A DNA stretch of 64,000 nucleotides from Chrysaora quinquecirrha. Its lineage: Eukaryota; Cnidaria; Scyphozoa; Semaeostomeae; Pelagiidae. Where the stretch lies: assembly GCA_014526335.1 (NCBI GenBank), contig JACTAT010000035.1, positions 4,889,399 through 4,953,398 on the forward strand. The letters are read 5' to 3'. Shown here in pieces: positions 1 to 11,689 of this stretch (position 1 is its first letter; the number at the start of each line of letters is the position of its first letter). Made by a program: the position numbers and the translations under genes. The notes under the pieces were generated by a model. The model worked only from the letters and a program-made list of their open reading frames with translations, did not search any database and had not been told where the DNA came from.

Positions 1-1
1 A

Positions 2-223
2 TTGCTACAGTTTGCAACAGGTTGGAAAACTGCCCCGTGCACTGGCCTGGGCAGCAAAATTAAGGTTGAATTTCTCATTGATGATGACTTGTTCAGATTG
101 CCCACTGCTTCTGCATGTCTACGAATCTTAAGACTACCAACTGTCCACACAACAAAAAAACAATTTTTTGCTGCCATGAATGTTGCCCTGAAACATGAAA
201 GACATGGGTTTGTAAACCCTTAA
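2..223 (+). CDS. HECT-type E3 ubiquitin ligase, C-terminal end (partial)
   Basis: This is the last 73 codons of a HECT-domain ubiquitin ligase; the rest lies left of the window. The frame opens with LLQFATG, which matches the C-lobe segment of HECT domains. It then runs through the catalytic signature LPTASAC followed by LRILRLP, and stops at TAA. HECT enzymes accept ubiquitin on the Cys of the LPT-TC motif; here that Cys is codon 116-118, with Ala in place of the usual preceding Thr. The tail after it (about 34 residues, ending GFVNP) has normal HECT length. The overall style resembles the G2/M-phase-specific E3-like proteins that I recall as multicopy in cnidarians and fish (recall, not checked). 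The gene converges on the integrase-like gene downstream. Confidence 0.8.
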   Translation: MLQFATGWKTAPCTGLGSKIKVEFLIDDDLFRLPTASACLRILRLPTVHTTKKQFFAAMNVALKHERHGFVNP

Positions 224-639
224 CAATGAGGTGTGCAATCTTGTTCTTCATACAAATATTTAAAATGTTACTGTTTTGTTCTTACTAATATTTTGTTCTT
301 ATTACGTAAAGCATTACCAAGAGTTAAAATTTCTTTAATTTTTACAAACTGCAGCTTGGCAATGACAATGATACTCCTGTTTTAAAACTAGAAGATTTGG
401 TTTGCTATGTTTCATGGCTTTTTCTTTAAATTTTTATCCATTAAAGTTTTGTTGCTCTGTTCTATCGTGTGTATTGCGATTTGTTGATTTATTCCAAATT
501 GTTTTACCACTATTTTGCTGTAAGTATCCCAATACTGTTTAAACAGGATATATACGCATGCAACAGTTTAATATTAGCATCAAAAGAATTCACAGATTAG
601 CATGGTTAAGTGTTTCATCTATTATCCATAGACTTAACG

Positions 640-836
640 GCGCAAAGTGCCATTCGTGGCACTTTGCTCAGCAAATTTTTGCTGAGGAATTAGCATTCGT
701 GGCTGTGAGAAAAAATTTCTATCGTGTTTGATATTTTCGGCCATTCCTGGCATACTTTTCCAGAAATTTTTCTCACAGGCACGAATCTCAAATCTCTCAG
801 TGCCACGAATGGCATTTTGCTGAGCACTTTCCTCAG
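640..836. repeat. Foldback (hairpin) element between HECT and integrase genes
   Basis: Two arms of about 70 bases are inverted copies. TGAGAAAAAATTTCT near 707 pairs with AGAAATTTTTCTCA near 763. GCCATTCGTGGCACT near 650 pairs with AGTGCCACGAATGGC near 800. The short loop is around 725-760. Flanking 224-640 and 840-946 show no gene; they are presumably the 3' UTRs and spacer of the two converging genes. Confidence 0.65.
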
Positions 837-946
837 CGTGTGCGGCGGGCTTTACATTCTACATTAAGCAAAAAAAACAATGAGTTTTAAGTTTTAAGTT
901 CTGTCCACATGAATCCAGATTTTCTTATGTGGAAGGTGGTTTATAA

Positions 947-2424
947 CTAATCCATATGTACAGCTGCCTTAACGTACTCCTTCACACGGCAAAACAGATC
1001 CATCCCGTAAGATTGGGACACGCTCATTGGGTCTATTTCATCTGTTAGCTGTTCAAATGCATCATCCCGTAAATCAAGGCCGAGATCTGGAATTTGGAGG
1101 CTTTCGTTGCACGGTCCGGTAATACTCTCTGACGGCAAGGGCCCATCCCAGTCAATTCCGAATCCATTAAGATCATGATTAGCTTGCTGACCATCACTGA
1201 TGTTGTATCCATGAAGCCCTTGCACCCATAGCTGCAAGGGTGTGAGGTTTGACTCAGTTCTTATGGGATGGTGTGGTGATGATACCCTTCCAGAAATACA
1301 GACATGTGATAGTTAATTCTTGGCAAATAAACATATTGTAGACTAAATAGATCTACCTCGTCATTTACATCCAAATCACCACGTTCTTCCAAGAAGCTGA
1401 ATATGTAGTGATATAGAAACAGACAACCATGGAATAAATCTCTCCAGAACCGCTCTATTCGTTGGTTGTGACAGCTTTTACCAGATATGTAACTGCCCCT
1501 GGATGGACCTCGCAATGGGTGGCTAAACATGAACCAGGCAACATCCACGTTTTCCACTCCCTGATCCCCTCTTACACGTGAAGGCAGGCCATATGTATTT
1601 ACTGCATCAGTAAATAGATCTAATACCGTTGCTGCTCTGTTGTTTGTCGAACATCTTAGAAACATAACCCTGCGTGAAAACCCATCAATACACCCATGCA
1701 CCACAAACCTCCATCTGATAAGCTTGTGGTTACCATCCAGGTGCCACAAGGAAAGTGTACCTGGAACTGAGTATTTTCTTCGCCTCACTGTGTTTAGCTG
1801 CGTTGTCCTCATGAGCAGACCACCGGGGTCTACCCTCCACATAGAACTTCTTACCCTTTCCCATTGAAGTTTGAAGTTTCTAGCCATCAAGAATCCTTTC
1901 ATCCTCCGTATTCCGCAATTTGGAAAATCTTCAATGACCTTGCGAACCTCGAAATCAAGAACTTCATCTGGTATATCAGAATATTTAAGAACATCATCTG
2001 TTAATTCAAAAGCTTGGATCCTTCGAGAAATAGTTTTCCTGCTAACATTAAATAAATCGGCAATTTTTGTCTTCGTGAATCCATACGAGAGATATAACTT
2101 TAATGTTTCTTTCGGGATGTTAAGACTTGGTCGTCCAGCCCCGTTTCTGAAAATATCATTTCGGTGTGCTTCTTGCAACGAATCCCGCAATATCTGCTGT
2201 ACTCGAAACAAGATTTGAAATACATCTTCGTGGACAAAATAAGGCCACGCATTTTCACATTGAATGCAAAGAACAGTCACTTGCTCTAAACGATATAGGG
2301 TATGGTCTGCAGCATTTCTATCCGGAAAACTCGAAAAATTCTCCAACTGTCGACAAATTAGCCTCAACTCCGCAAGAATAAACGACCTCAAGTTTTCTTG
2401 TGGAAAACTAAGTGGTGAAGCCAT
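947..2424 (-). CDS. Integrase-core (DDE) domain protein, transposase-derived, one frameshift
   Basis: The first open frame (2424 to 1261) gives 387 residues. An N-terminal helical region is followed by GRPSL and an HTH (about 116-140, [19 protein letters not shown]). An integrase-fold core carries a complete triad: D230 in HLDGNHKL, D287 in RGDQGVEN and E324 in NQRIERFW. It stops after GYHHHTIP. One frame over the protein continues as [17 protein letters not shown] and runs to the stop at 947 (total about 492 residues), so one base appears to be missing near the CCC at 1265-1267. The architecture fits the eukaryotic integrase-core family known from cnidarians and fish. No intron is needed. 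The start ATG at 2424 is the first in frame. It could be an active transposase or a domesticated gene; terminal repeats were not established. Confidence 0.85.
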
Positions 2425-2525
2425 TTTTCATCTTTCTCTTCAATCATAGTGCTTCAATGTAAATGTACAATGCAATGTAGTAGTACCAAAGTAGCTGTGC
2501 TTCAGCCGCAGGCTGGTCAATCATT

Positions 2526-2860
2526 GTCAATCAAACTACGACACGGGGAGAACTCATGTCAATCAAACTACGACACGGCGAGAACTCATGTCAATCAAAC
2601 TACGACACGAGGAGAACTCATGTCAATCAAACTACGACACGAGGAGAAGTCATGTCAATCAAAAAACACGACACAACGAAAACAAGTGTCAATTAAATAA
2701 CGACACGACAAAAAACGCTTCACTAAATAATGACGCGACGATAAAACACTCAAGGACACAAAACGTATTTTGACGGCACAAACAGTGTGCCGACGACACA
2801 AAGCCGCACTCGATGACACAACTTGCAGTTCAACAATTTTGTCCCACACCTAACTCCATA
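2526..2860. repeat. 32-bp minisatellite upstream of the integrase gene
   Basis: Units begin with GTCAATCAAACTACGACACG at 2526, 2558, 2590 and 2622, giving an exact 32-bp period for four near-identical copies. Degraded copies with the CGACAC core continue to about 2860. It lies just upstream of the minus-strand start codon at 2424, so it may be in that gene's promoter or 5' UTR. The plus-strand reading frame through it is an artefact of repetition. Confidence 0.85.
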
Positions 2861-4870
2861 CTGCTTTGCCAATTGAGAGTCGCGCATGGGGGCATGAAAA
2901 TCGTCGCTCGTTAGCAAGAAAATATTTTTACGTTTCTTGTTTGATAAGAAAATATCTGTATTTAATTTCTTTATTGAAAAGTGTTTTTTGTGTTGCGAGT
3001 TTTGCTTGACTGCTTAAGCAAGTTCGAGGTACCTTGCACTACTGCCTTCGTAATACAGATTCTTAGCTATATCGACTGGGGGCATAGCGAAGGGCATTCT
3101 AGCGAAGATACCCGAAAGATCTTTTCGAATAATGAAAGTGGAATGATGGAAATTGAATAGTATGGTCTTTTAAGCCACCACATAAATAAATTGCTTGCGC
3201 CATAACCTTAACGCAAAGCATAGTTCGGATAGCTTGCGCATGGCATAATCAAATCGCTATGCCCACTATGCGTAGAATCAAAGACCGCCAGAGCTTTGAC
3301 TCGTCACGGGGGTGCAGATTATTATATTCTGTAACCCTGTAACAGATAGGTCGTTGCAAGCTGCAAGAGAATTACTGCCTGACAGCGTTGCTTACAAAGC
3401 TGAAACTCGGTGACGTGACCCCCGGGGGGAGTGGTTTAGAGTGCAATAGCAACACTACCAATCACTTTAGACACAGCTAAAAGTTGTAATTCAAAAATGT
3501 AATAAAATTTGCTAGGTATAACCTTTTACCACTCCATTTTGAGATAATTATCCACTTTGATACACTTTGTCATGCTTATGTTATCTCCACACCGCTGCCT
3601 CAAAAATGTTTGACAAACAATGTTTGATCGATTAGTCAGGGCCTTCTGAGACAGTAACCCCCTTGTCTCTGTGTAGCTCAAGGTATAACGTCATACAAAA
3701 CCTTTACCGAACAGGGGGTCAGTGAACTGTGCGTTATAGCGTTTGAGGAGTTTTGCTACAAAGAACGCATAGATGTATATATCCGTCGGGAGAAACAACA
3801 ACAACAACCATATAGCTGTTTGCTCAGAGTAGTTTGAGTGTCCAGCATAGACTCAATAGCGAGAACTACGACTCATGTAATACGTCTAGCTGGTGACAGC
3901 CCATGGCTTAACATTTAAAATACTTTCACAATGATTGTTGCTTTTTACTGTTGAAGAATGACATGCTGAAGATTGAAAATAGGGTTGTTTTTACAATGCA
4001 TGATTATTCGCAGAATTACTTCGATATTTCCTGTCTTTGATCACAGCTTCTGATGAAATAATTTCAGATTATCCTCCTTAATGTTGATCTATATTCAAAA
4101 TAGTCTTACGTGAATTGGATAATAAAACGCACAGGATACAATGTTTATCTTTCAATTTCAAAAGAGTTCTGTTGCACGAAATGCCTTTGGTATTTAATAT
4201 CGATGCATCTGCTGATAAGGAATTTCGTATCTCTAATGGCCTAAAGCCAGCCCCGCCTGTTTGTTTAATAGTAACATAAGCAAAACAGCTTCATTTAATA
4301 ATCTAACTCAAGGATCAGTTAATGTGGACCTGTACCTTTACGCAGTGGTTGTGCTCCGGTGGCGGTGCTAGAGGGTCGCTCGGGGCAATACAAAGCCCCA
4401 AAATAGATGTAGCTTGTCCTTGCAAATTAAGTTTGCGTTTGAGCCAAACGGCTTGGTGTTTCCTAAACTTCAGGCGTTTTCTAGTAGGGGATGGCAGCTT
4501 CCGGGTATGCTGGTACAGACCTATCGGTACCATCTCGGTACACAGTATACGACAGGCTAAAAAATCCGCCCGGTACTGTACAAACGCAACCCGGTACAGG
4601 CATTTTAGCGTTCAATTGACCTTACTGTAATTTATTTCAAGCTTAGTAGCTATAAACAAATAAATGAGAAAGACTTTTTGGTGACTAGCGGAGAAGACAT
4701 AAAAAAACTCGGGCTACACAGAAAGTTTATGAAAAAAGAACAAGCTAAGCTTTGGTTCTAAGAGAAAAAGAAAGCCCAAAACATAGCTCTAATGGGAATC
4801 TAACGTTACTTCTAAGAAAAGAGTTGCGAAACCATCTAAGGCGCAGCTTGAATTTTGAATATCTTTTTAG
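2861..4870. other. Spacer / 5' part of HES gene; mostly no recognisable content
   Basis: Apart from the tentative helix-1 exon at 3346-3409, I see no convincing coding exon here. A degraded copy of the TAGACTTATT element family lies around 3780-3895 (an AACAACAACAACA tract, then GACTCATGTAATACGTCTAG). A bHLH basic region was searched for on the plus strand and not found. Confidence 0.5.
3346..3409 (+). CDS. Candidate helix-1 exon of the HES gene
   Basis: After an AG at 3344-3345, the frame reads SLQAARELLPDS, resembling helix 1 of HES bHLH domains (consensus SLNELKELLPD), and ends at CG|GTGACG. Vertebrate HES genes have an exon break at this position in helix 1. The phase does not match the next exon (ends phase 2; the following exon needs phase 0), so one base would have to be missing, for example a G in the GG at the donor. 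Given the other homopolymer losses here this is plausible but unproven. The conserved second Leu is Ala. Confidence 0.35.
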
Positions 4871-4958
4871 GCCAGCTATTACTCGAAACTCGAAAAAGCA
4901 GACATACTGGAAATGGCTGTTGATCATGTACGGAATCTACAAAAGCAACTGAGATCTG
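4871..4958 (+). CDS. HES-family bHLH-Orange repressor, loop/helix-2 exon
   Basis: The 88-base exon lies between TTTTTAG and GTGAGT. It encodes [20 protein letters not shown] followed by RNLQKQLRSG, a close match to the loop and helix 2 of HES proteins ([20 protein letters not shown] in vertebrate HES1). It starts at phase 0 and ends with one base of a Gly codon, which the GT opening the exon at 8712 completes. Helix 2 drives dimerisation in HES/Hairy/E(spl) proteins, which are nuclear DNA-binding repressors and typical Notch targets. The vertebrate third coding exon has the same limits, supporting orthology at family level; the paralog cannot be named. Confidence 0.88.
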
Positions 4959-7327
4959 GTGAGTCCGAGTTGATAACTTCAAATATCAGCTAACAGTCTC
5001 TAGAATATATGTATTTGAAATCTTCTATATTCAATTCCTCTAATCTTCCAATTCAAGGAACTTCGTGTTAGAGCTGTTTTTGCGAGTAATGAAGCAAGAT
5101 ACTGGCAGCCATAATATAGCCTGATTTCCAGACCCCGTGTTCCAGACCCCTTTTAAAAGCAGGGAATGGAATAATACATGCTAGCAGCCATATAATTGAC
5201 AAGGATCTGCAGCTTACTTTGGCACTGAATTTTAAATTTATAAATAGACAGCTAGGATTTATACAAGCTCAAAGTTTGAAAGCGAGAACAACGCCAATTT
5301 TTCCCCAAAATCCTTCTCTTAACATTATAGATTTAAGTAAGCTAGATCTTTTAACTGGCTCTGACTGTAAGAACTGCCATATTTATAGTTCATGCCATTC
5401 TAACTTTAAGAAGACGGCATTAAAGCAAAATACAACAATACCCAGATATTCTAAATGTACATTTAAGAGTAAGCCGTGCTTATTTTTGATCTTAAATCTC
5501 GTAAAATCCATATCTTAGAAGATTAACAGTTGTTTTTAGGCAAATAGAAGCCTTCTGAACCTTCCTGTCCTACTGAGTGGCTTAAGAATGTACAGCTTGG
5601 TTCCTCCAGCTTTTAAAGCACTTCTGTTCTTATTAATGCGAGTTACAGCCAAAAACTATTAGTGTACTCTGTCATATGGCCATAGGATTAGCATATCATA
5701 ACCGACTCACAGTGCTTATTTCAACCATTTTTAAATCCTACTAAAAGCCCATTAATCTAAGACATGTTTGGTGCCAGGGGAGGTCAGTAGTCTCAGTACG
5801 AAGTCGACACAGCCTGACTGAGCAAACAACAACCACAATTCAGATCAATTCAATTTAATATGAGCGAATGTAAGGGACTTCTGTAGCAATTCTGGGAGCT
5901 CTGACAAAAGATTGACAGGCAAAGGCCAAATATGGTTAATTCTACCTTGTACAAGCTACCTGATTTGCATTCAAGTGGAAGATAGAGTAAAAACCGTAGC
6001 AGAGGCTAATGTTCACCTAAGTTTTGTAGGAATTGTTTTCAGATTGATAGTCAAGCGGATTGATAGGGAGGATTTTACCTGATCCCTGTTTCCCGATGTT
6101 CTCTTGTTCCCTTTTGATTTCGATCACGTTCCCTTGTTCCCTGGATACATTTCGCATGTTCCAGTGTTCTCTGAAACCCCTAAGCGGCCCGCACGTAAAG
6201 CTTTGCAAAGAACGCTGAATCTTTGCTTGCTCTGCTTTTGCGAAGAGTTTGCCTGTTTTGTTCTTTTGTATGGTGAAGATAGCACTATATCAGAAGCCAA
6301 GGCAGAAGTCTGAAACCCTTGCCCAGGCGAGCAAGTCTTTGCAGGCCCAGTTCTGTTAGGACAAGACCACTGGGATACAAAAGCCGAAGTAAATTCGCTT
6401 GATCCCTCTTTATTGCGGCGAAACTTACAATAATTATTAAAAGATCAGCTGATTGTTACCAGCAACGTGGCTGATAAACGTCAACGATAGCTTTATTGTT
6501 TTAAGCGTGGTTTTAACTCTATTGGTTAGCTCTATGATACATAGAAACCCTTTGTCTCAAACATCAGGCTTCTTCTAGCTCCCCCGTATGTTTCATAAAT
6601 TAATTTGAGATCCCTGAGAACACGTCTGAACACATCTTGAGAAAATCTAAGGCTTAGTATCATACGGGGGTTGATGCTTTAATGCTTTAGTTATTTCTTT
6701 TGCTGATAGCCCCTTGACCCTTGTTACGGCTGTAGCCTTAGCGTCTCGTGATCGGGGCTTCATTCCATATGAGGCTGGCAGAGTCTATGAATGTAACTAC
6801 AGTCTTTTCATAAGCAACAAGGATTTACTTTATTTGCCTAAGGGATCACTATTGAATTGAATTTCTGGCCGCCCAAACGACGACTCATAAAAATCGCTTA
6901 TGGGGACAAATGTGAACATGGGCTTTTAAGAAACTAGACTTGCTACACGAGTCATAGTTTCGCTTTCTAGGCCAAATCTGACAGATAGGTCACTCACGTA
7001 AAGATCGTGGGCAAAAACAATAAAAGTTTCTTGAAAAGGTGGTTGTGAAAATTAAAAGCAATGGATCAAACAGATAACTAAACTTTATAGGTGATGGTTA
7101 ACAGCGCAATGTCTAGGCACGGAACGGAAGAGCGTAAAAGATAGGAGAAAGAGAGCTCAAAGCGTAGTTGATTAATTAGTCCCATTCTGAGCATAAGACC
7201 TCCAATTCAATTCATAGGATACTGTAATGTATGTTGGCTAATAAACCATTACGTACGATAATGATAGCCTCATTACACGCGGAGTAGTTGTCGCTCCATG
7301 TTAGGCCACTCTGATAGATATTTGAAG

Positions 7328-7475
7328 GTGCTGTGGCGTCGTGGTGTAATCCAGCTGACTCGTGGTGTCAGAAGCTCAGTGTGGTCAGGGTTCGAGCCCA
7401 GCCACGGTAGCGTCATGGCCAGGGTCGAGGTCTCGATTAGATAACCTACTAGCGACTGGCGCTAAAAATACCGAT
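7328..7475 (+). repeat. tRNA-derived SINE, family 1
   Basis: A pol III B box GGTTCGAGCCC lies at 7389-7399, inside a segment repeated at 27315-27490 (+), 33253-33460 (-) and 48930-49050 (-). The shared core includes CTGACTCGTGGTGTCAG before the box, and GGTAGCGTCA then CTAGCGACTGGCGCTAAAA after it. Confidence 0.75.
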
Positions 7476-8439
7476 TTCACCTTCATAGATAGGCCGCTCA
7501 GAACCATTAGGCCATCCAATTCAATTTTAATATGTATTCTCAGAGCATTAGGCCATCCAATTCATCCAATCCGATTCAATGTAAATTTGTGTTGATTGTG
7601 TGCTGTTGGTAGGGGTTGCCGTTTTTTTTGCGAAAACTTGGACTTAAGCAATGACCCTAAGGAACGCATTGGTTAGTTGTTGTTGCTCCTATAGCATTTG
7701 ATTCTTCCTTGTATCCCTGTCTATTGTCTAATCTTGAAAAATCCTTGTCTGTGAGTGAGTGTCATGTCACTCAAGGAACGGTGCTAGTGTTCCCTGTGTT
7801 TTCTAGAGACTTGTATCATTTTAGGCGTCATTTAAGATAAGAATGATGGTGAAATGTTTTATCATAATCCGAAATAAGAAAAATGAAAGCTATCATTATT
7901 TGGGTTGCCGCAGAAATTGCTGGCAAATTACATCTAAATTTTTTATAAGTTAGAAAGTTGTTCTGGCCTTTTGCAGTTGTATGTAGATGGCAAAAGAGAT
8001 AAGATGGAAATCAAAGATATTTACAATTTGATTAACAATGTTTCAAGATAGGATAGTCAGAAACATTAGCTAATGATATCAACGATGGATAAAGGGAGTG
8101 GTGTTCATTTGTTCATTAATACTTAACTTTGTCATTTTCCTTAATCAACTGATTTTCAACACTCTGAAGCTGGAATTTTTGGGCCTAGCTCGTTGTGTCC
8201 GCTTTTAAGAACTGTTCGTCTCACAGGATTACTTTTTATTGAAATTTGTCTCTCAAAACGAAAATGAGCTATCCGTCCTATAGAGCTGTCCGCTATAATA
8301 TAGGTGTCCGGTTAGAGAGGGTTAACTGTATTCCAGACTTGCCCAAAACTCGGTTGAGTCCTAGACTTTTTACAACATCGCAGTCTCTTGTAGCTACTAA
8401 CAAGGACGTGAAATAATAACAATGATAACGAATTTATTA

Positions 8440-8640
8440 AGTATCGAGGTCTTCGGCGTTACTAGTGATTGGGAACACTGCCATCCATATCCCCAGAACC
8501 TCGGAAGGATGGGCAACTGAGTTGGGTGACAAGCTTGTAGTTCTTTCTTTGGATCCTGGAATTCGATTCGAACTTTTGCCTGTGTTACCACAAATAGTTG
8601 ATACCCAGCGCCATAACGACTAGGCTAAGCCACTGCATTG
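8440..8640 (-). repeat. tRNA-derived SINE, family 2
   Basis: Read on the minus strand, a tRNA-like head (A-box-like TGGCTTAGCCTAGTCG) is followed by a B box GTTCGAATC near 8571. The body contains CCTCGGAAGGATGG (plus strand), which recurs at 42711-42945 and 52310-52540 together with ATTCGAAC. This copy ends about 70 bases before the HES exon acceptor. Confidence 0.7.
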
Positions 8641-8711
8641 GAGAAATCCTACGAGGTACACGTCCGGTGTAGTAGAACCTTCTAAAGCTTATTTCTGCCA
8701 TTCTGTTTCAG

Positions 8712-9513
8712 GTCAAACAACAGACTCCGATCCAATGGCTAAATACAGAGCTGGCTTTGTTACTTGTGCTTCCGAAGTAGCTAAGTTGGTGATGGGTTTT
8801 CCAGAACTTGATGAAGGTGTGAAATTCAATGTTCTCAAACATTTAGCAAACTGCTGCACAGGGGAAGAGAGAGGAGGCCCCGCAGAAAACACGTCGAAAA
8901 CGGAGATCAAGAACGAAAAATCAGAACGCCAGAGCGGGATGCAAATATCTCGCTTGGACATTACAATAAACCGACAAGTCCGATGACTTCAAGAAATCAG
9001 GTCATAGACTCGAGGACAATTGAAGAAAAGCGACTCGCTTATCAGCAAATTTGCAATCGCCAGAGTATAAAGCGAAACGGTTTTACGCCAGAAATAAACG
9101 TGCCGCGCAATCATCACGCGGTTAACTCGGCGGTGGTCTCTCCAGTTGAACAGAAAAATCACCAAATGAAAACGGACGCTAAAGCGATTTCTAGCGGCAA
9201 TAATGCAATCGGATGGATTAACGCTAATTCGAGGCAAGTCTCATCTCAAGGATTTAAATTACCGCCTAAGACATATAGGCCAGATGGGAACTTGATTAAA
9301 CCCGTACCGCAAATGCCTGAGAAGATTTTCATAAGCAACGGCATTCGTTTTATGCCCGCTACCGTACTCGTGCCTGTTCAAGTCGGCTATTCGCAGGTAG
9401 ATTACAAACAAACCAAATTAGCGGACGAGAAGAGCGAAGTATGGAGACCGTGGGAGAAAATGGGACAGATTGCAAAAGATTCGAATATATCGAACAAGAA
9501 CCTTGTATCATAA
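8712..9513 (+). CDS. HES-family repressor, Orange domain and WRPW exon (one apparent frameshift)
   Basis: The exon begins after TTCTGTTTCAG and completes the Gly codon from the exon ending at 4958. An Orange domain follows: AKYRAGFVTCASEVAKLVMG to FNVLKHLANCC (about 8738-8848). That frame stops at 8986. Adding one A to the A5 run at 8916-8920 joins it to the frame that runs to TAA at 9513, giving KIRTPERDANISLGHYNKPT and a basic, Asn/Lys-rich tail. Near the end is VWRPW (about 9448), the Groucho/TLE-recruiting tetrapeptide. In classical HES proteins WRPW is C-terminal; here 20 further residues follow, starting EKMG. A poly(A) signal AATAAA lies at 10169-10174. The frameshift is probably an assembly error. 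Confidence 0.87.
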
Positions 9514-11689
9514 CCTTGCATGGTCTTGCAATTTAATGCTTCAAGTTTTACCTCCTATAAAAGAGTTGATGCTCAAATGTCAATGAGCGCTTTATAAATG
9601 CACATCTTCCAGCATTTTACGCGGTATTCGCTAGGATTTTCTTTACCACAGAGACAAATATGCTACTTGTTAGCTTTCCGGAAAATATCCTTCTTAAGCT
9701 TCTTGTTCCAGCAAAAAGTACCAAAGCCATGACGTCACCAAATCTATTTTTGGAATTTCTCAATTTGCTCTTCATATTCTGTAAGTGCATGAGAATAATG
9801 CAAAAATGTCACAGCTCAGTCAAACATGTTAGTTATTGGCTGAGATATGGTTAGGAAATCATTGTATTTTTGCTTTGGTTCAAAAAAGTTAGAGCTAGGC
9901 ACAGAATACAGTGACTTGTAACAGTTATAGGCACTTAGTTCTTGGATGGCTTCTATCTTACTCAGCATTTGACATATTTGACTGATTGCACTTTAAAGCA
10001 TTATTTTTTATTCTCTTTCACAAAATGAAGGCTAAAGTCAAAAGTTCTAAAATGTTGATGACGTCACACGTTGGTATTCTTTGCTAATTATGTGCCTTTA
10101 TTCTACGAAGTCTCCATTTTTTTACCACTGACTAGAATATGTAACAAGCTTACGAAAGCAAACGAAACAATAAACAAGTGATAAAATAGGGGCGTGGCGA
10201 TTATAAACTTTTTGGCCAATCTCTGCATGTATCTATCAATGTTTTCTGATAAAAACTGATTTCCACGTTCTTATTCTGTTCACATTTTCATGTCTGCAAC
10301 ATCCTTCTAAACTGGCAGAAAACAAAGTATGTACTAGTTTCCGGCTAAGCCCTCAAGCCCCTTTTGAAAAAGCCCGCTGAAAGTGTTAAGTCGATGTAAG
10401 CCTGCATAGACTAGTCAGAGCTTTTTGCACTAGTGTATTCTAGTAGCCATAGCCAATGTTCTGACATTGTGAGGGGCTCCCTTTTGATTATACCTCGTTT
10501 TCATGAAGAAAACTAGCGTGCTTTTGGAGAAGACGATTTTGGAGAAATGGTTTTTGTGGACTTTTTGAAAGATATTTTCGTCGAGCTGTGATATTCTTAG
10601 TATATGTTTATTTAAAGAAAAGATATTCGAAAACGTATCTGAAGTGTTTATTTTTTTTGGCGAACCTCATTACAACATTGTAAACTTGGGTATTCAGCTG
10701 CACCCTCTCTGCCCAAATAGGGTTTTATTGGAGATATATACATGTTTTATGATACATATATGTAAAAGGAACGACAGAAACGTGTACTTGATTTCTGTGT
10801 TTTGAAGTAGGGTTAAAATTTTGGTAGTTTAAAATGCTAGTGTAATTCTTTGAGTGCCGTTGTTTGTAGCGAGGCGTTGTTTCATACTGTATATCCAAGA
10901 TGTGGAATGATTTTGTGGATTTTGTAGCATTTTCATCAGATTTTTTTAATAATGTAAAATATATAGAATATTGTACATACAATGTATACAGTATAAAAAT
11001 GTGTTGTTACCTGATCAAAGTAGTAGGTATTTGTCCATGTAATCAAATTGTCTTCTTTTATGGTTGTGATGAATCTTTAAATTCTTATTCGTTGTCTCTA
11101 AAGGCAAATGAGTTCGATTTTGAATTTTCTGCCTTGTTTTCTGACCTAAAATATGGGAGTACAGGAGTAAGCATCATAATCATAGCCATAAGCGCGCGCG
11201 AAGCACCCCGTTTAAAGTCTGAGGAAACAGTAATCATGTTGTTGTAGCTGTTTCCGAAAGTATGGGAGGAATGTTATAAGTCTACACAAAAGCAACGGCA
11301 ACCTTAAGCAGCTACAACAAACATTTACATAAAAATTGATTGATGGCTTAATGGATAGAGTCAATTGGCCTAAGGAGCTAAAACGTACGACTCGTGAAAT
11401 AAGTCTACAAAAGCAACAATTTCAGGTAACCCCTTAGCACCAAGCACAAAAAGCAGGCGCATGCAGTATTGCAACAAAAATTCCGCTTGGTAGTGCAGAT
11501 ATAGACTTACTGCGCTAGACCTTAACTTTCACTTACATTGAATGAAGTGGGCTGCTATGTGGTTGCTTCTTTCAGTTATATTCAGTGGCCGTTTCATCAG
11601 TGGCCGTTTCAGTGGAAAATTGATGAGTAGCCAGTTGTAGTTTGAGCGTCTAGCAGTTCAGTTCATTAGCGATAGCTGTGGTTCCGCGT

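Larger units (their letters stand above)
4959..8711. other. Intron of the HES gene
   Basis: This 3.75-kb intron joins the helix-2 exon to the Orange exon. It contains a plus-strand tRNA-derived SINE near 7330-7475 and a minus-strand SINE near 8440-8640. I see no other exon or RNA gene in the rest. Confidence 0.7.

Noticed and set aside
2526..2860. Regularly spaced repeat that could be mistaken for a CRISPR array
   Set aside because: The units are contiguous 32-bp tandem copies without unique spacers, and the window is eukaryotic.
4322..4630. 102-codon frame upstream of the HES helix-2 exon
   Set aside because: No bHLH or other motif; the opposite strand is equally open.
4681..4860. Lys/Arg-rich stretch just before the HES helix-2 exon (KRKRKPK, KKRVAKPSKAQ) considered as the bHLH basic region
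   Set aside because: It is spread over different frames with stops, lacks the EKRRRxRIN pattern, and helix 1 is absent between it and the exon.
7328..7475. Genuine tRNA gene
   Set aside because: A B box is present, but the cloverleaf does not close and the segment is repeated with a common non-tRNA body, so it is a SINE.
10900..11247. 115-codon plus-strand frame downstream of HES
   Set aside because: AT-rich chance composition, no domain.
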